The translations under genes and the position numbers were made by a program. From positions 1 to 64,000 of the forward strand of contig CACYZF010000001.1 of assembly GCA_902778895.1 (NCBI GenBank): a stretch of DNA of 64,000 nucleotides, given 5' to 3'. Position 1 is the stretch's first letter, and every line of letters begins with the position of its first letter. Under the pieces are notes generated by a model that was given only the letters and a program-made list of their open reading frames with translations, made no database searches and had not been told where the DNA came from. Positions 44,264-53,957 of this stretch are shown here, in pieces. This DNA comes from an uncultured bacterium. GTDB lineage: Bacteria > Verrucomicrobiota > Lentisphaeria > Victivallales > UBA1829.

Positions 44264-47200
44264 ATGGTGTTCGAAGTCAGGGCGGTGGTTTCGATGTATG
44301 AGGGGGCGGTTCTGGATTTTGACCTGACGCAGGCAGAAGCAGGGGGCGAAACCGCGCTGGTAAACGATTTGTCGATCATTCAGGGGACGCCGATTTACAC
44401 GCTCACGGTGGATGCGGATTTGTGGAAACCGGGGACGTATGACTACCTGCTCGCAGAAGGCGCGTCTGAGTTCAACAGCACGATATCCGTGATGAATAAT
44501 ACAACTGGTGAAACACTTGAAACGCTCAAGATTGGAGAAAAGGTCATGATTGGTTACAATGATTACATGCTGAACTTGGACGAGGGCGCATTGAGCTTGA
44601 CGGTCGAGGTCCCGGATGTGACGGCTCCGGTCATCACTTTGACTGCCGACACGGAGACCGTGGTCCTGCAGACCACGCTGACGGCGACGGTCGACGACGG
44701 CAGCACGATCCAGTACCGCATCGGCGAATTCGGGTTGTGGAAGGAATACAAGGAACCGATCATCGCCTCGCTGAACGAAACGTATTACTTCATGGCCATG
44801 GATGATGCGGGAAACATCGGGACGAATCAGATCACGTTCGGGAACATCGATACGTCGGGGGTCCTGCTCTCCACCCTGTGGTCGCAGAGAGGAATAAACC
44901 CGATGGGCGGCAACACCACGATCATGTACAACGAGTACACCCCGCTCGATCCGAGCGTCACCCCCGAGGCCCACTGCCTGACCGGATGCGTGAATACGGC
45001 GGCCGGACAGCTCATCTACTACTTCATCGAAAAGGGATGGCTCGATCTGCCGCTGACGCTGGAGGAAAAGGACGAATACACCAGCAAACATAAAGCCACC
45101 ACGGAGGGCGGCGACGCCATCGTCATCCCAGTCAAATCGGACGGCTCGACGCCCGGCACGCTGTCCTTCGCCGAGATCAACGCGATGCTGTCGGATTTCC
45201 AGCTGGATTCCGCCGAACACGCTGCCGCTCTGCTCTATGCCATCGGTGTGGTCCTGGAATCGAAATATTCAGCCAGCTCCACTGGCACTTCATGGAACCG
45301 TGTGTTCTTCAAACGGGCCGGTTTCGAAGGCGAAACCATGGGGGGGCCCTACTTCGGCGAGTATTACTGGGGAGACATGGACGACGAGATGCAATACACG
45401 ATCACCGATGCCGGATTCGAGGTTCTGATCGAGAACCTGGAAGCCGGGCTGCCGGTCGGCGCCACTTACCCCGGGCACGCTTTCGTGATCGACGGATACG
45501 ACCGGGAGAGCGATACTTTCCACATCAACCTCGGCTGGGGCGGCAACCAGGCCACCAGGTGGTACACCCGCGATGAAATGCAGGAAGAACTGAATTGCGA
45601 ATACTTCGTCTATGACCTGAATCCCGAATACGTGGAGACGTTCACGGTCACCGATGCCCGTGTGTACGGCACTGGGACGATGATCCGGGCATTCGAACAG
45701 GCTGCCGGCATGATCGGCGACAATACGGTCGCGTTCGATCCATCCGTCGCCGGAAAGACCGTGGAATTGCTGAATCACATCACGTTTTTCGATGAAGTAA
45801 TCTCGGTCAAAGATTTCAACATGAACGTGCTGGTGACGGAGTCGCAAGGTGGAGAAAACAGTTACGGATTCTATGCCGACCACATCGACGTGTTTGAGTC
45901 CAGCGACCCCGTCACGGTCCTGACGTTCCATGCTTCCGGGGGATCGCTGATCGTTTCCACGGAGGAGGAGTTCAACTACGCATTCCAAATGGAGGAAGCA
46001 TTGTCCTGCACGGTCGACGCCGACGGTATGCTGATCTACGGCGGGAAAACCTCCGAGGGGACTGATGCCGCCGCCGTGCTGCAGGCTCTGCAGACCTGCC
46101 GAAGCGAAAACACGGAAGTGTCCGGCGACCTGCTGGATCCCAACGGATGGAGTTATAACGGTTCCGCCGGGGAAGACGTGTTCAGGCTTTCCAACTCCTC
46201 CCTCTCAGTCGGAAACGTTTCGCTGGGCGAAGGCGACGATGTGCTGTCCCTGACCGGCCGTTCCAAACTGTACGGGTCCATCGACGCGGGCGACGGCAGC
46301 GATTCGATCACGATCGACAGCACCAGCTCCGCCAGCGGGGATCTTACCGGGAAATGCAACCTGCATTTCGTCCTCGCCGAACGGGACGACCATGCGATGT
46401 TTACCATCCAATCTTCCGCATCCGGGCTCTGCGCCAGCGCAACTGTTTCCGTGGATATGAAGGATGCCGAAATCGGGACCTACACGCTCATTTCCGCCGC
46501 ACCGGGCGCGACCGGCATCACGGACCTGCGGGACCTGGCCATTACGGTCACCGGCAGCGGAGAAGCGGATTTCACGCTTTCCGTGAACGGGACCTCGACC
46601 AGCGATTACGCCGATCTGATTTTTGAGGACAACGCCCTGAAACTGCAGGTAAAAAAGGAACCCGTCAAGCCGAAGTGGACGTTTCTGGTGTACATGGCCG
46701 CCGACAGCGACATCAGCTATTGCGCCCTCTACGATATCGTCTCCATGCAGCAGGCAAATATCGATTCGGAGATCGAGGTCTATGTCCTGGCGGACAGAGC
46801 TCCTGTGGATAACCCGAGGAACGGAGATTATGTGACGCCCTATGGCACCTATCAATGGGATTCTCTCTGGCCCGACACCCGCGTCGGCAAGATCACCTAC
46901 AGTCCCGGGCTGACCGTGACGGTAGACTGGGAATCCTGGGGAGAACTCGACACCGGGTCCATCGCGACGCTGGAACGGTTCATAGACTGGGGACAGGAGC
47001 AGTCACCCGCCGAAAACTACGGCCTGATCGTGTGGGACCACGGCAGGGAGAACACCACGCTCTGCTTCGACATCACGACCTATCCGGATAGGGAAGCCTG
47101 CTTCACGGTTTCGGAATTGTCCGACCTCCTGAAGGAAAAAGGCAATTTCCCGCTCGTGATTCTCAACAACTGTATGCTCGGGTCGGAACTCGTGGTGACG

Positions 47201-48991
47201 CAGATGGCCGGGAGCACGGATGTCATTGTGGTCTCGGAACCTTTGTCCTACGGGATGTCGACCTACAATTATAATGCCTTCTTCAACACGATCACGGTGG
47301 ATATGACTGCGCAGGAGATGGCGGCGATCATGGTACAGAACGTGGAATCGCCGGGAGTTGCCGGTGTTGTGACCATGCTTACCTCTGTCGACGTCACGGT
47401 CTCCAGGCTCGCCGAGCCTCTGGAAGCTCTCGCCGAGGCGATCGCCGCGGCAGACAACGCCGCCGACAGGACCGTCCTCATCAATGCGCTGCTCAAAGCC
47501 CCGCAGGACGGATGCCTCTATGACGGTAAAAAAATGCAGCAGTCCGACCTGGGCTTCCTGATCCGCGACGTCATGGCGGATCCCGGCTACGAAAGTACGT
47601 CCGAGGGATTCAAAAAGTCTCTTGCCGACGTAAAGGCGGCGCTGGATGCGATCGTGCTCGAATACCGGAGCGTACCCTCCGGCAGGGGAAGCGGCATCAC
47701 GGTCTGCAACACGGTCTGCTCCGCCGAAAGTTTTGTCGGCTCAGGGGATTCCGTGGAAAAAGCGGATTCGCTGGTCAAATCCTACATCATTTCCACCTAC
47801 AAGTCCAATCCTTTGTGGGGCGGCCTTCTGTACGACTTGTGCTCGACGTATCTGGCGGAGATCCCTTATGAGAGCGAATGGTCCGATGATGTTACGCTGG
47901 ACGATCTGACCGGAACGAAAGATGAAGTGTCGTGGAAACCGTCGGCAGTTGTGCCCCAGTACATCGTGCAATTCTCCACGGACTCCTTCGAACATGCGTT
48001 TGCTTTTGAAACGGCTGGCACGGCGGTCGATCTGCATGGTGTCCCTGCCGGGACGTACCGGTGGCGCGTGGGCGTGAAAGAAGAGGAGGGAACGTCGGTC
48101 CCCGAAGAATGGTATGTCGGCGAAGCGTTCATTTCCGATAACACGAACGAGAATGCGAGAGTTTTCCAGTCAAAAGCCGACGCCATCGACGATCTGTTCT
48201 TTGCCACGCCGAACGGCACATGGAGCAGGCTTTATTACGCAAAGCACGTCGGTTCCGTCGGCGACTGGTCGGGAACCGGTGAAATGGTCTCCGCCGCCGG
48301 CAAGGGCCGGATCCAGGACCTTTTCTTCGGGTCCGTCGATCCGGCTACCCTGTGCCTGACCGATTCGGAAAACGGCGACGCCCTTTTCCTGGACGACGTT
48401 TATACCGTCCTGCCGGACGAGATCGAAGAGAATACGGCCAGGCTGCTCCGGCTCCAGTACATCAAAGCCGGCGCCGGAGATGACATCGTCGACATGACCA
48501 GCCAGCGGTTCGAGTATGCGGGCAGCAAACTCTTTATCTACGGTGGCGACGGAGACGATGTCATCTGGGCGGGCAAAGGCCGTAACATGCTTTTCGGCGA
48601 TGCCGGAAACGACCGCATCGTCGGCGTGTCCGGCGATGACGTCATCGTCGGCGGAATCGGCAACGACGCCATGCACGGCGGCGGCGGAAACGACATCTTC
48701 ACATTCTGCGAAAACTGGGGAGCCGATACGATCGAACAGCCTGCAGAAGGGTCGGTTACGCTCTGGTTTCTCAAGGGAAGCATGGACAACTGGGACGCAG
48801 CCTCGCTCACCTACAAGGACGGCGGGAACAGCGTCACAGTTTCCGGTGTCTCAGCAGAAAACGTTACGCTCAAATTCGGCGTCGAACAATCCGAGGTCTT
48901 TGTGCGACTCTATTACAAAAACGCCTTTGCCGAATTCGCCTCGCAAAAGATCTTCGATGATACAGACGATGGGATCCTCGCCAGCGTGTAA
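44264..48991 (+). CDS. Giant secreted protein with C10 and C11 cysteine protease domains and RTX repeats
   Basis: 1,575 residues counted from ATG 44264. The true start was probably 44111 (see the interrupted 5' part). Parts: a short beta module like that of the protein at 26-29 kb (about 1-115); a streptopain-like peptidase C10 domain with C242 in LTGCVNTAAGQ and H405 in GHAFVIDGYD plus HINLGWGG; a beta-rich middle; and a clostripain-like peptidase C11 domain with H926 in WDHG and C970 in NNCMLGSELV. A C-terminal RTX block (about 1425-1480, GGDGDDVI, GDAGNDRIVG) comes last. RTX repeats point to type I secretion and calcium binding outside the cell. There is no Sec signal. No ABC exporter is nearby. 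ATG 44264 lacks a well-placed ribosome binding site. Confidence 0.7.
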   Translation: MVFEVRAVVSMYEGAVLDFDLTQAEAGGETALVNDLSIIQGTPIYTLTVDADLWKPGTYDYLLAEGASEFNSTISVMNNTTGETLETLKIGEKVMIGYNDYMLNLDEGALSLTVEVPDVTAPVITLTADTETVVLQTTLTATVDDGSTIQYRIGEFGLWKEYKEPIIASLNETYYFMAMDDAGNIGTNQITFGNIDTSGVLLSTLWSQRGINPMGGNTTIMYNEYTPLDPSVTPEAHCLTGCVNTAAGQLIYYFIEKGWLDLPLTLEEKDEYTSKHKATTEGGDAIVIPVKSDGSTPGTLSFAEINAMLSDFQLDSAEHAAALLYAIGVVLESKYSASSTGTSWNRVFFKRAGFEGETMGGPYFGEYYWGDMDDEMQYTITDAGFEVLIENLEAGLPVGATYPGHAFVIDGYDRESDTFHINLGWGGNQATRWYTRDEMQEELNCEYFVYDLNPEYVETFTVTDARVYGTGTMIRAFEQAAGMIGDNTVAFDPSVAGKTVELLNHITFFDEVISVKDFNMNVLVTESQGGENSYGFYADHIDVFESSDPVTVLTFHASGGSLIVSTEEEFNYAFQMEEALSCTVDADGMLIYGGKTSEGTDAAAVLQALQTCRSENTEVSGDLLDPNGWSYNGSAGEDVFRLSNSSLSVGNVSLGEGDDVLSLTGRSKLYGSIDAGDGSDSITIDSTSSASGDLTGKCNLHFVLAERDDHAMFTIQSSASGLCASATVSVDMKDAEIGTYTLISAAPGATGITDLRDLAITVTGSGEADFTLSVNGTSTSDYADLIFEDNALKLQVKKEPVKPKWTFLVYMAADSDISYCALYDIVSMQQANIDSEIEVYVLADRAPVDNPRNGDYVTPYGTYQWDSLWPDTRVGKITYSPGLTVTVDWESWGELDTGSIATLERFIDWGQEQSPAENYGLIVWDHGRENTTLCFDITTYPDREACFTVSELSDLLKEKGNFPLVILNNCMLGSELVVTQMAGSTDVIVVSEPLSYGMSTYNYNAFFNTITVDMTAQEMAAIMVQNVESPGVAGVVTMLTSVDVTVSRLAEPLEALAEAIAAADNAADRTVLINALLKAPQDGCLYDGKKMQQSDLGFLIRDVMADPGYESTSEGFKKSLADVKAALDAIVLEYRSVPSGRGSGITVCNTVCSAESFVGSGDSVEKADSLVKSYIISTYKSNPLWGGLLYDLCSTYLAEIPYESEWSDDVTLDDLTGTKDEVSWKPSAVVPQYIVQFSTDSFEHAFAFETAGTAVDLHGVPAGTYRWRVGVKEEEGTSVPEEWYVGEAFISDNTNENARVFQSKADAIDDLFFATPNGTWSRLYYAKHVGSVGDWSGTGEMVSAAGKGRIQDLFFGSVDPATLCLTDSENGDALFLDDVYTVLPDEIEENTARLLRLQYIKAGAGDDIVDMTSQRFEYAGSKLFIYGGDGDDVIWAGKGRNMLFGDAGNDRIVGVSGDDVIVGGIGNDAMHGGGGNDIFTFCENWGADTIEQPAEGSVTLWFLKGSMDNWDAASLTYKDGGNSVTVSGVSAENVTLKFGVEQSEVFVRLYYKNAFAEFASQKIFDDTDDGILASV

Positions 48992-49033
48992 AGGCAAGCA
49001 TAAAACAGGTCATTCAAAATCAAAATACGTATT

Positions 49034-49071
49034 CCCCCGCTGTTCCGGCATGGACGGCGGGGGGATTTTTT
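49034..49071 (+). terminator. Terminator of the dual-protease gene
   Basis: CCCCCGCTGT (49034-49043) and ACGGCGGGGG (49054-49063) pair over 10 positions (one G-T), followed by ATTTTTT. Confidence 0.8.
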
Positions 49072-49104
49072 CGGGAAAAAACGGGGAGAAACGGCGGATT
49101 TGAG

Positions 49105-49133
49105 TTGAAAAACGGGGGAAAGCATGGTATTGT
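49105..49133 (+). promoter_or_regulatory. Promoter of metY
   Basis: TTGAAA (49105-49110), 17 bases, TATTGT (49128-49133). No SAM riboswitch-like fold is seen in the short leader. Confidence 0.7.
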
Positions 49134-49187
49134 ATGGGATGCTATATTTAGATTAACGTATATCCGACAAACCAAGGAGCGCACAAT

Positions 49188-50465
49188 ATGAATTCCAAGA
49201 ACTGGAAACCCGAAACACAGGCCGTCCATTGCGGATGGACCCCGAAGAACGGCGAACCCTGCCAGCTTCCGATCTTCCACAGCACGGCCTATAAATACAG
49301 CGACGCGCAGAGCGTGGCCGACCTTTTCGACCTCAAAGCCGACGGGTTCTTCTATTCGCGCCTTGCCAACCCGACCGTCGCGGCGTTCGAGACGAAGATC
49401 GCCGAGATGGAAGGCGGCGTGGCGGCCGTGGGCGTGACCGCGGGCCAGACCGCGAACATGCTCGCGATCATGAACGTCTGCCCCTGCGGCGGACACGTCC
49501 TCGCCAGTGCGGCCCTCTACGGCGGCACCGTGACGCTCTTCACCATGACGCTGAAGCGCATGGGTGTGGAGGTCACCATGGTCCCGCACGACGCGACCGC
49601 CGACGAGATCGTGGCGGCGGCGCGTCCGAACACCCGCGCGCTCTTCGCCGAGACGCTGACGAACCCGAGCGTGTGCGTGCTGAATTTCGAGGCGTACTCC
49701 GAAGCGGCGAAACGCCTCGGCGTGCCCCTGATCGTCGACAATACGTTCGCAACGCCGTACCTGTGCCGCCCGTTCGATTTCGGCGCGGACATCGTGACGC
49801 ACTCCGCCACGAAGTATCTCGACGGCCACCAGACATCCATCGGCGGCGTGATCGTGGAGAAGGGCGACTTCGACTGGAAGAACGGCAACTTCCCCGAATT
49901 CACCGAGCCGGACGTGAGCTACCACGGCCTGATCTATACCAAGGATTTCCCCGCCGCGCCGTTCTCCACCAAACTCCGCGTGCAGTGGGTCCGCGACACC
50001 GGCGCGATCCTGCCGCCCATGAATGCCTTCCTCATCAGCCTCGGCATGCAGACTCTCGCGCTCCGCATGGACCGCCACAGCTCCAACGCGCTTGAGATGG
50101 CGAAGTTCCTGAAGGCGCATCCGAAGGTCGCGTGGGTCAACTACCCCGGCCTTGAGGACAGCCCCGAACACGAACGCTGCAAGAAGTATCTGCGCGCCGC
50201 CAGCGGCGTGCTCTGCTTCGGCGCGGTCGGCGGCAAGGAGGCCAGCGTGCGCGCGATCGACTCCCTGAAACTCGCGTCCATCGTGGTCCATGTGGCGGAC
50301 GTCCGCACCATGGTGCTGCACCCCGCCAGCATGACGCACCGCCAGCTCTCCGACGAACAGCTTGCGGCGGCGGGCGTTCCCCCGGACCTCATCCGCCTCT
50401 CCGTCGGCATTGAGAACATCGACGACATCAAGGCCGATTTCGAACAGGCCCTGGCGAAGATCTGA
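49188..50465 (+). CDS. metY: O-acetylhomoserine sulfhydrylase (MetY-type, Cys/Met metabolism PLP enzyme)
   Basis: Makes homocysteine from O-acetylhomoserine and sulfide. 425 residues of the trans-sulfuration PLP family: FYSRLANPTVAAFE, GVTAGQTAN, LIVDNTFATPYLCRP, and the PLP lysine K209 in SATKYLDGHQTS. Length and the NTFATPYLCRPFDFGAD segment favour MetY over cystathionine gamma-synthase. AAGGAG precedes the ATG. Together with metX (14.9 kb) it gives a direct-sulfhydrylation methionine route. dtd follows after 24 bases. Confidence 0.9.
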   Translation: MNSKNWKPETQAVHCGWTPKNGEPCQLPIFHSTAYKYSDAQSVADLFDLKADGFFYSRLANPTVAAFETKIAEMEGGVAAVGVTAGQTANMLAIMNVCPCGGHVLASAALYGGTVTLFTMTLKRMGVEVTMVPHDATADEIVAAARPNTRALFAETLTNPSVCVLNFEAYSEAAKRLGVPLIVDNTFATPYLCRPFDFGADIVTHSATKYLDGHQTSIGGVIVEKGDFDWKNGNFPEFTEPDVSYHGLIYTKDFPAAPFSTKLRVQWVRDTGAILPPMNAFLISLGMQTLALRMDRHSSNALEMAKFLKAHPKVAWVNYPGLEDSPEHERCKKYLRAASGVLCFGAVGGKEASVRAIDSLKLASIVVHVADVRTMVLHPASMTHRQLSDEQLAAAGVPPDLIRLSVGIENIDDIKADFEQALAKI

Positions 50466-50489
50466 ACAGAATATAACCGGGTACGACGC

Positions 50490-50978
50490 ATGAGAGTGCT
50501 GCTTCAGCGGGTCCGCAGGGCGTCCGTGACCGTGGCCGGCGAAACCGTCGGCGAGATCGGGCACGGCATCCTGCTGTTCATCGGTATCACGGCCGGCGAC
50601 ACGCGCGCCGACGCCGACTGGCTTGCGAAAAAGGCCGCCGGGCTCCGCATTTTCGAGGACGAGGCCGGCAAGATGAACAAGTCCCTGCTGGACATCGGCG
50701 GGGACGCGCTCGTGGTGTCGCAGTTCACGCTCTACGCCGACTGCCGCAAGGGACGCCGCCCGGGATTCGACGCGGCGGGCGATCCGGCGGCGGCCAACGA
50801 ACTTTACGAATATTTCGCGGAACGCCTGAAGGCCGAGGGCGTCGGGCATGTGGCGACCGGACGGTTCGGCGCGGATATGCTCGTTTCGCTCGAAAACGAC
50901 GGCCCTGCGACGTTCCTGCTCTCCCATCCGTGGGAATACGCCGTGACGACGAACCCGAACGCGGAGGCGGACGAATGA
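50490..50978 (+). CDS. dtd: D-aminoacyl-tRNA deacylase
   Basis: Removes D-amino acids from mischarged tRNAs. 162 residues with MRVLLQRVRRASVTV at the start, the catalytic-region SQFTLYADCRKGRRP and a variant of the C-terminal GPVT motif (NDGPATF). Length is normal with a slightly longer acidic tail. Its stop overlaps the dxr start (ATGA). Confidence 0.93.
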   Translation: MRVLLQRVRRASVTVAGETVGEIGHGILLFIGITAGDTRADADWLAKKAAGLRIFEDEAGKMNKSLLDIGGDALVVSQFTLYADCRKGRRPGFDAAGDPAAANELYEYFAERLKAEGVGHVATGRFGADMLVSLENDGPATFLLSHPWEYAVTTNPNAEADE

Positions 50979-52138
50979 GCCTCTGCAATCTCGCTCTCCT
51001 CGGTTCCACCGGGTCCATCGGCAAAAGCGCCCTCGCGGTCGCCCGAGCCCTGCCGGACCGCATCCATGTTTCCCTGCTCGCTGCGGGGAGGAACTGGGAA
51101 CTCCTGGCCGAACAGGCCCGCGAGTTTAAACCGGACTGCGTTTGTCTGGAGGACGCCGCGCATCTCGGCGACCTCCGCGCGGCTGTCCCCGCCGGATGCA
51201 GGGTCATTTCCGGGCGCGAAGCCCTCTGCGAGGCGGTCGCCGTGCCGGAGATCACGACCGTGCTGTGCGCCATCGTGGGCACGGGAGGACTGTTCCCGAC
51301 CCTGTCCGCCATCCGGGCGCGCAAGACGATCGCGCTCGCCAGCAAGGAAGTCATGGTCATGGCGGGCCGCCTGGTCACGGACGAGGCGAAAAAGTATGAC
51401 GCACGAATCCTGCCTGTCGACAGCGAACACAGCGCGCTCTTCCAGTGTCTGGAGGGGCGGCGTCCGTCCGAGGTCGCGCAGCTGATCCTGACCGCCAGCG
51501 GCGGCCCGTTCCGCAACACGCCCGTGTCCGAGATGGACAAGATGACGTGGGAACAGGCCCTGGCACATCCGACGTGGTCGATGGGGCCGAAAGTGACCGT
51601 CGATTCCGCGTCGCTCATGAACAAGGCGCTGGAGATGATCGAGGCGCGCTGGCTCTTTGACGTGGAGGGGCCGCGCATCGAGGTGCTGGTCCATCCGCAG
51701 AGCATCGTGCATTCGCTCGTCCGATTTCGCGACGGCGCGCTGATGGCGCAGATGAGCATGCCGGACATGCGGTTCCCCATCCAGTACGCGCTGACCTGGC
51801 CGGAGCATACGGCGTCGAACCTGCCTCCGCTCGACCTGGCCGAGCTCGGCACGCTCACATTCGAGCGTCCCGACGAATCGCGCTTCCCGTCGCTCGGATT
51901 CGCCCGCGCCGCGCTCGAAACGGGCGGCGCATTGCCCGCGATCCTGAACGCGGCCAACGAAATTGCATTTGAACGGTTCCGCGCAGGGACCATACGTTTT
52001 ACGGACATCTGGCGGATCGTGGAGCGGACCATGGACGCGCTGGGACGGTACGGCGACGAGACGCTCGACGCGGTCCTGGAGGCGGACGGCCGGGCGCGTG
52101 AATACGCCCGCGGAATTGTTCTGCCCGCCGCGAAATGA
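50975..52138 (+). CDS. dxr: 1-deoxy-D-xylulose 5-phosphate reductoisomerase
   Basis: Second step of the MEP isoprenoid pathway (DXP to MEP, NADPH and a divalent metal). 387 residues from ATG 50975, which overlaps the dtd TGA by four bases and yields MSLCNLALLGSTGSIGKSAL as the Rossmann start. An earlier in-frame ATG at 50930 adds an unnatural head. Metal and substrate motifs are LPVDSEHSAL, LTASGGPFR and ATWSMGPKVTVDSASLMNK-like (here HPTWSMGPKVTVDSA). Confidence 0.96.
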   Translation: MSLCNLALLGSTGSIGKSALAVARALPDRIHVSLLAAGRNWELLAEQAREFKPDCVCLEDAAHLGDLRAAVPAGCRVISGREALCEAVAVPEITTVLCAIVGTGGLFPTLSAIRARKTIALASKEVMVMAGRLVTDEAKKYDARILPVDSEHSALFQCLEGRRPSEVAQLILTASGGPFRNTPVSEMDKMTWEQALAHPTWSMGPKVTVDSASLMNKALEMIEARWLFDVEGPRIEVLVHPQSIVHSLVRFRDGALMAQMSMPDMRFPIQYALTWPEHTASNLPPLDLAELGTLTFERPDESRFPSLGFARAALETGGALPAILNAANEIAFERFRAGTIRFTDIWRIVERTMDALGRYGDETLDAVLEADGRAREYARGIVLPAAK

Positions 52139-52178
52139 ATTGAACTTGAATCGAACTTGAAAAGGAGTATTTGAATAT

Positions 52179-53957
52179 ATGGAAACACTGATCCTGATCG
52201 CATCGGTCGTGCTGATGGTGATCTTCTTCGGCCTGTGCATCATCGTGCATGAATTCGGCCATTTCATCGTCGCCCGGTTCTGCGGCCTTCATATCGAGGC
52301 GTTTTCGGTCGGCTTCAAGAAGATCTGGGGCAAGAAGATCAACGGCGTGGAGTACCGCATCGGCTGCATCCCGTGCGGCGGCTACGTGGACCTGCCGCAG
52401 ATCGACTCCACCACCGACGAGATCACCGACAGCGCAGGCAACCCGCTGCCGCACGCCGAACCGTGGAAACGCATCGCGACTGCGTTCGCCGGACCGTTCT
52501 TCAATATCATCTTCGGTCTGCTCCTGGGCGTGGTGGTCTGGCTGGTCGGCCTGCCGCAGCCCGACACTGACCGTTACACGGAGTTCACCGTGCGGGACCT
52601 CCCGGAGGACTGCCCCGAATACCGCGCCGGACTGCGCGCGGGCGACCGCATCGTGAAACTGAACGGGAATGAGTTCGACCTGAGCTGGAACGAGTTCATG
52701 CAGAAGATCATGCTGAACGACGACAACGTGAAGCAGGTCACGCTGGAGATCGTCCGCGACGGAAAGATGTCCGAAATCTCCTACACGCCCGCCGAAAACG
52801 ACAAACTCATGCCCGGCGAAAAAGTCGTGATGCCGTTCTTCCAGCCGGAACTGCGCGTCTACGTCTATCCGATTCCCGGATCCGCCGCGAAAAAGGCGGG
52901 GATCGAACCGGAGGACCGTGTGGTCTCTGTTGAAGGCGAACCGGTCTACGGCGCGGATGACCTGATGAGCCGCATCAATTTCTCCGGCGGGAAGACGCTC
53001 GCGTTCATCGTGGAGCGCGGCGGAAAACAGCTTGAGATCCCCGTGACGCCGACGATGATCCCCGATGCCAAGGAGCGTCTGCTGGTCGGCATCAATTTCT
53101 TCTACGGGAGCGGCCCCGCGTCCGACGACAACTTCTGCATCGTGGCGGACACCATCCCCGGCCTGCCGGCTGCGGGCGTCCTGCGCCCCGCCGACGTGAT
53201 CACGACGTTCAACGGCGTGTCCCTGAAGGACGTTTCCAAATCGTTCCCCGAGCTGCTTGAGGAAAACGGCGAAAAGGAGATTACGCTGGGCGTGGAACGC
53301 GGCGGCGAGCAGATCGAAGTGAAAGTCACGCCCCGCACCGTGGTGCCGTACGAGATCGGCGTGAGCTTCTACCGCATCGAGCACCCGACCCCGTGGAAAC
53401 AGTTCTGCAACGTGCTGAAGATGACGAAGCGCACGCTGAAAAGTCTCGGCCACACGATCCAGAGCAAGGTCGGCCGGGACACCGGCTACACCACCATCGG
53501 CGTGCAGAATCTCTCCGGCCCGCTCGGCATCGGACGCTATATGATCATGACGTTCCAGGGCTCCTTCATGCGAGGCCTGTACCTGGTCGTGGTCATCAGC
53601 TTCTCGCTCGGACTCTTCAACCTGCTGCCGATCCCCGTGCTGGACGGCGGCCACATCATGATCGCGCTGATCGAGATCGCGATCCGCCGTCCGGTCCCGA
53701 CGAAGCTGGTCCAGCCGGTCACGTATTTCTTCATGTTCGTCCTGATCTCGTTCATGGCGATCGTGTCGTTCTTCGACGTGAAGAAGATGCTGCCGCAGCG
53801 CTGGTCGAACGCGCTGGAGATCAAGATACACCGTGCTTCGAGCGAACTGGAGGACGGTTCTGAAACGGCGGCATCCTCTGAAACGGAGATCAAAACGGAA
53901 AACACGGAAACGCAGGTTCAGAACCAGGAGGCGTCCGGTGAAGCGGCGGGTGAGTAA
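52179..53957 (+). CDS. rseP: RIP metalloprotease RseP (site-2 protease)
   Basis: Intramembrane zinc protease that cleaves anti-sigma factors and signal peptide remnants. 592 residues: the first membrane span carries H24-E25-F-G-H28. PDZ-like domains lie in the periplasmic part (about 120-380, GLRAGDRIVKLNG and KAGIEPEDRVVSVEG mark two of them, and a third degenerate one may follow). Later spans hold the family motif NLLPIPVLDGGH. An extra acidic, Glu/Thr-rich tail (about 545-592) is longer than usual. AAAGGAG precedes the ATG. The ispG start lies inside its last 20 bases. Confidence 0.94.
   Translation: METLILIASVVLMVIFFGLCIIVHEFGHFIVARFCGLHIEAFSVGFKKIWGKKINGVEYRIGCIPCGGYVDLPQIDSTTDEITDSAGNPLPHAEPWKRIATAFAGPFFNIIFGLLLGVVVWLVGLPQPDTDRYTEFTVRDLPEDCPEYRAGLRAGDRIVKLNGNEFDLSWNEFMQKIMLNDDNVKQVTLEIVRDGKMSEISYTPAENDKLMPGEKVVMPFFQPELRVYVYPIPGSAAKKAGIEPEDRVVSVEGEPVYGADDLMSRINFSGGKTLAFIVERGGKQLEIPVTPTMIPDAKERLLVGINFFYGSGPASDDNFCIVADTIPGLPAAGVLRPADVITTFNGVSLKDVSKSFPELLEENGEKEITLGVERGGEQIEVKVTPRTVVPYEIGVSFYRIEHPTPWKQFCNVLKMTKRTLKSLGHTIQSKVGRDTGYTTIGVQNLSGPLGIGRYMIMTFQGSFMRGLYLVVVISFSLGLFNLLPIPVLDGGHIMIALIEIAIRRPVPTKLVQPVTYFFMFVLISFMAIVSFFDVKKMLPQRWSNALEIKIHRASSELEDGSETAASSETEIKTENTETQVQNQEASGEAAGE

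Noticed and set aside
49134..49187. SAM riboswitch before metY
   Set aside because: Only about 50 bases between promoter and start and no four-way-junction pattern. The metX leader likewise shows only the purC terminator.
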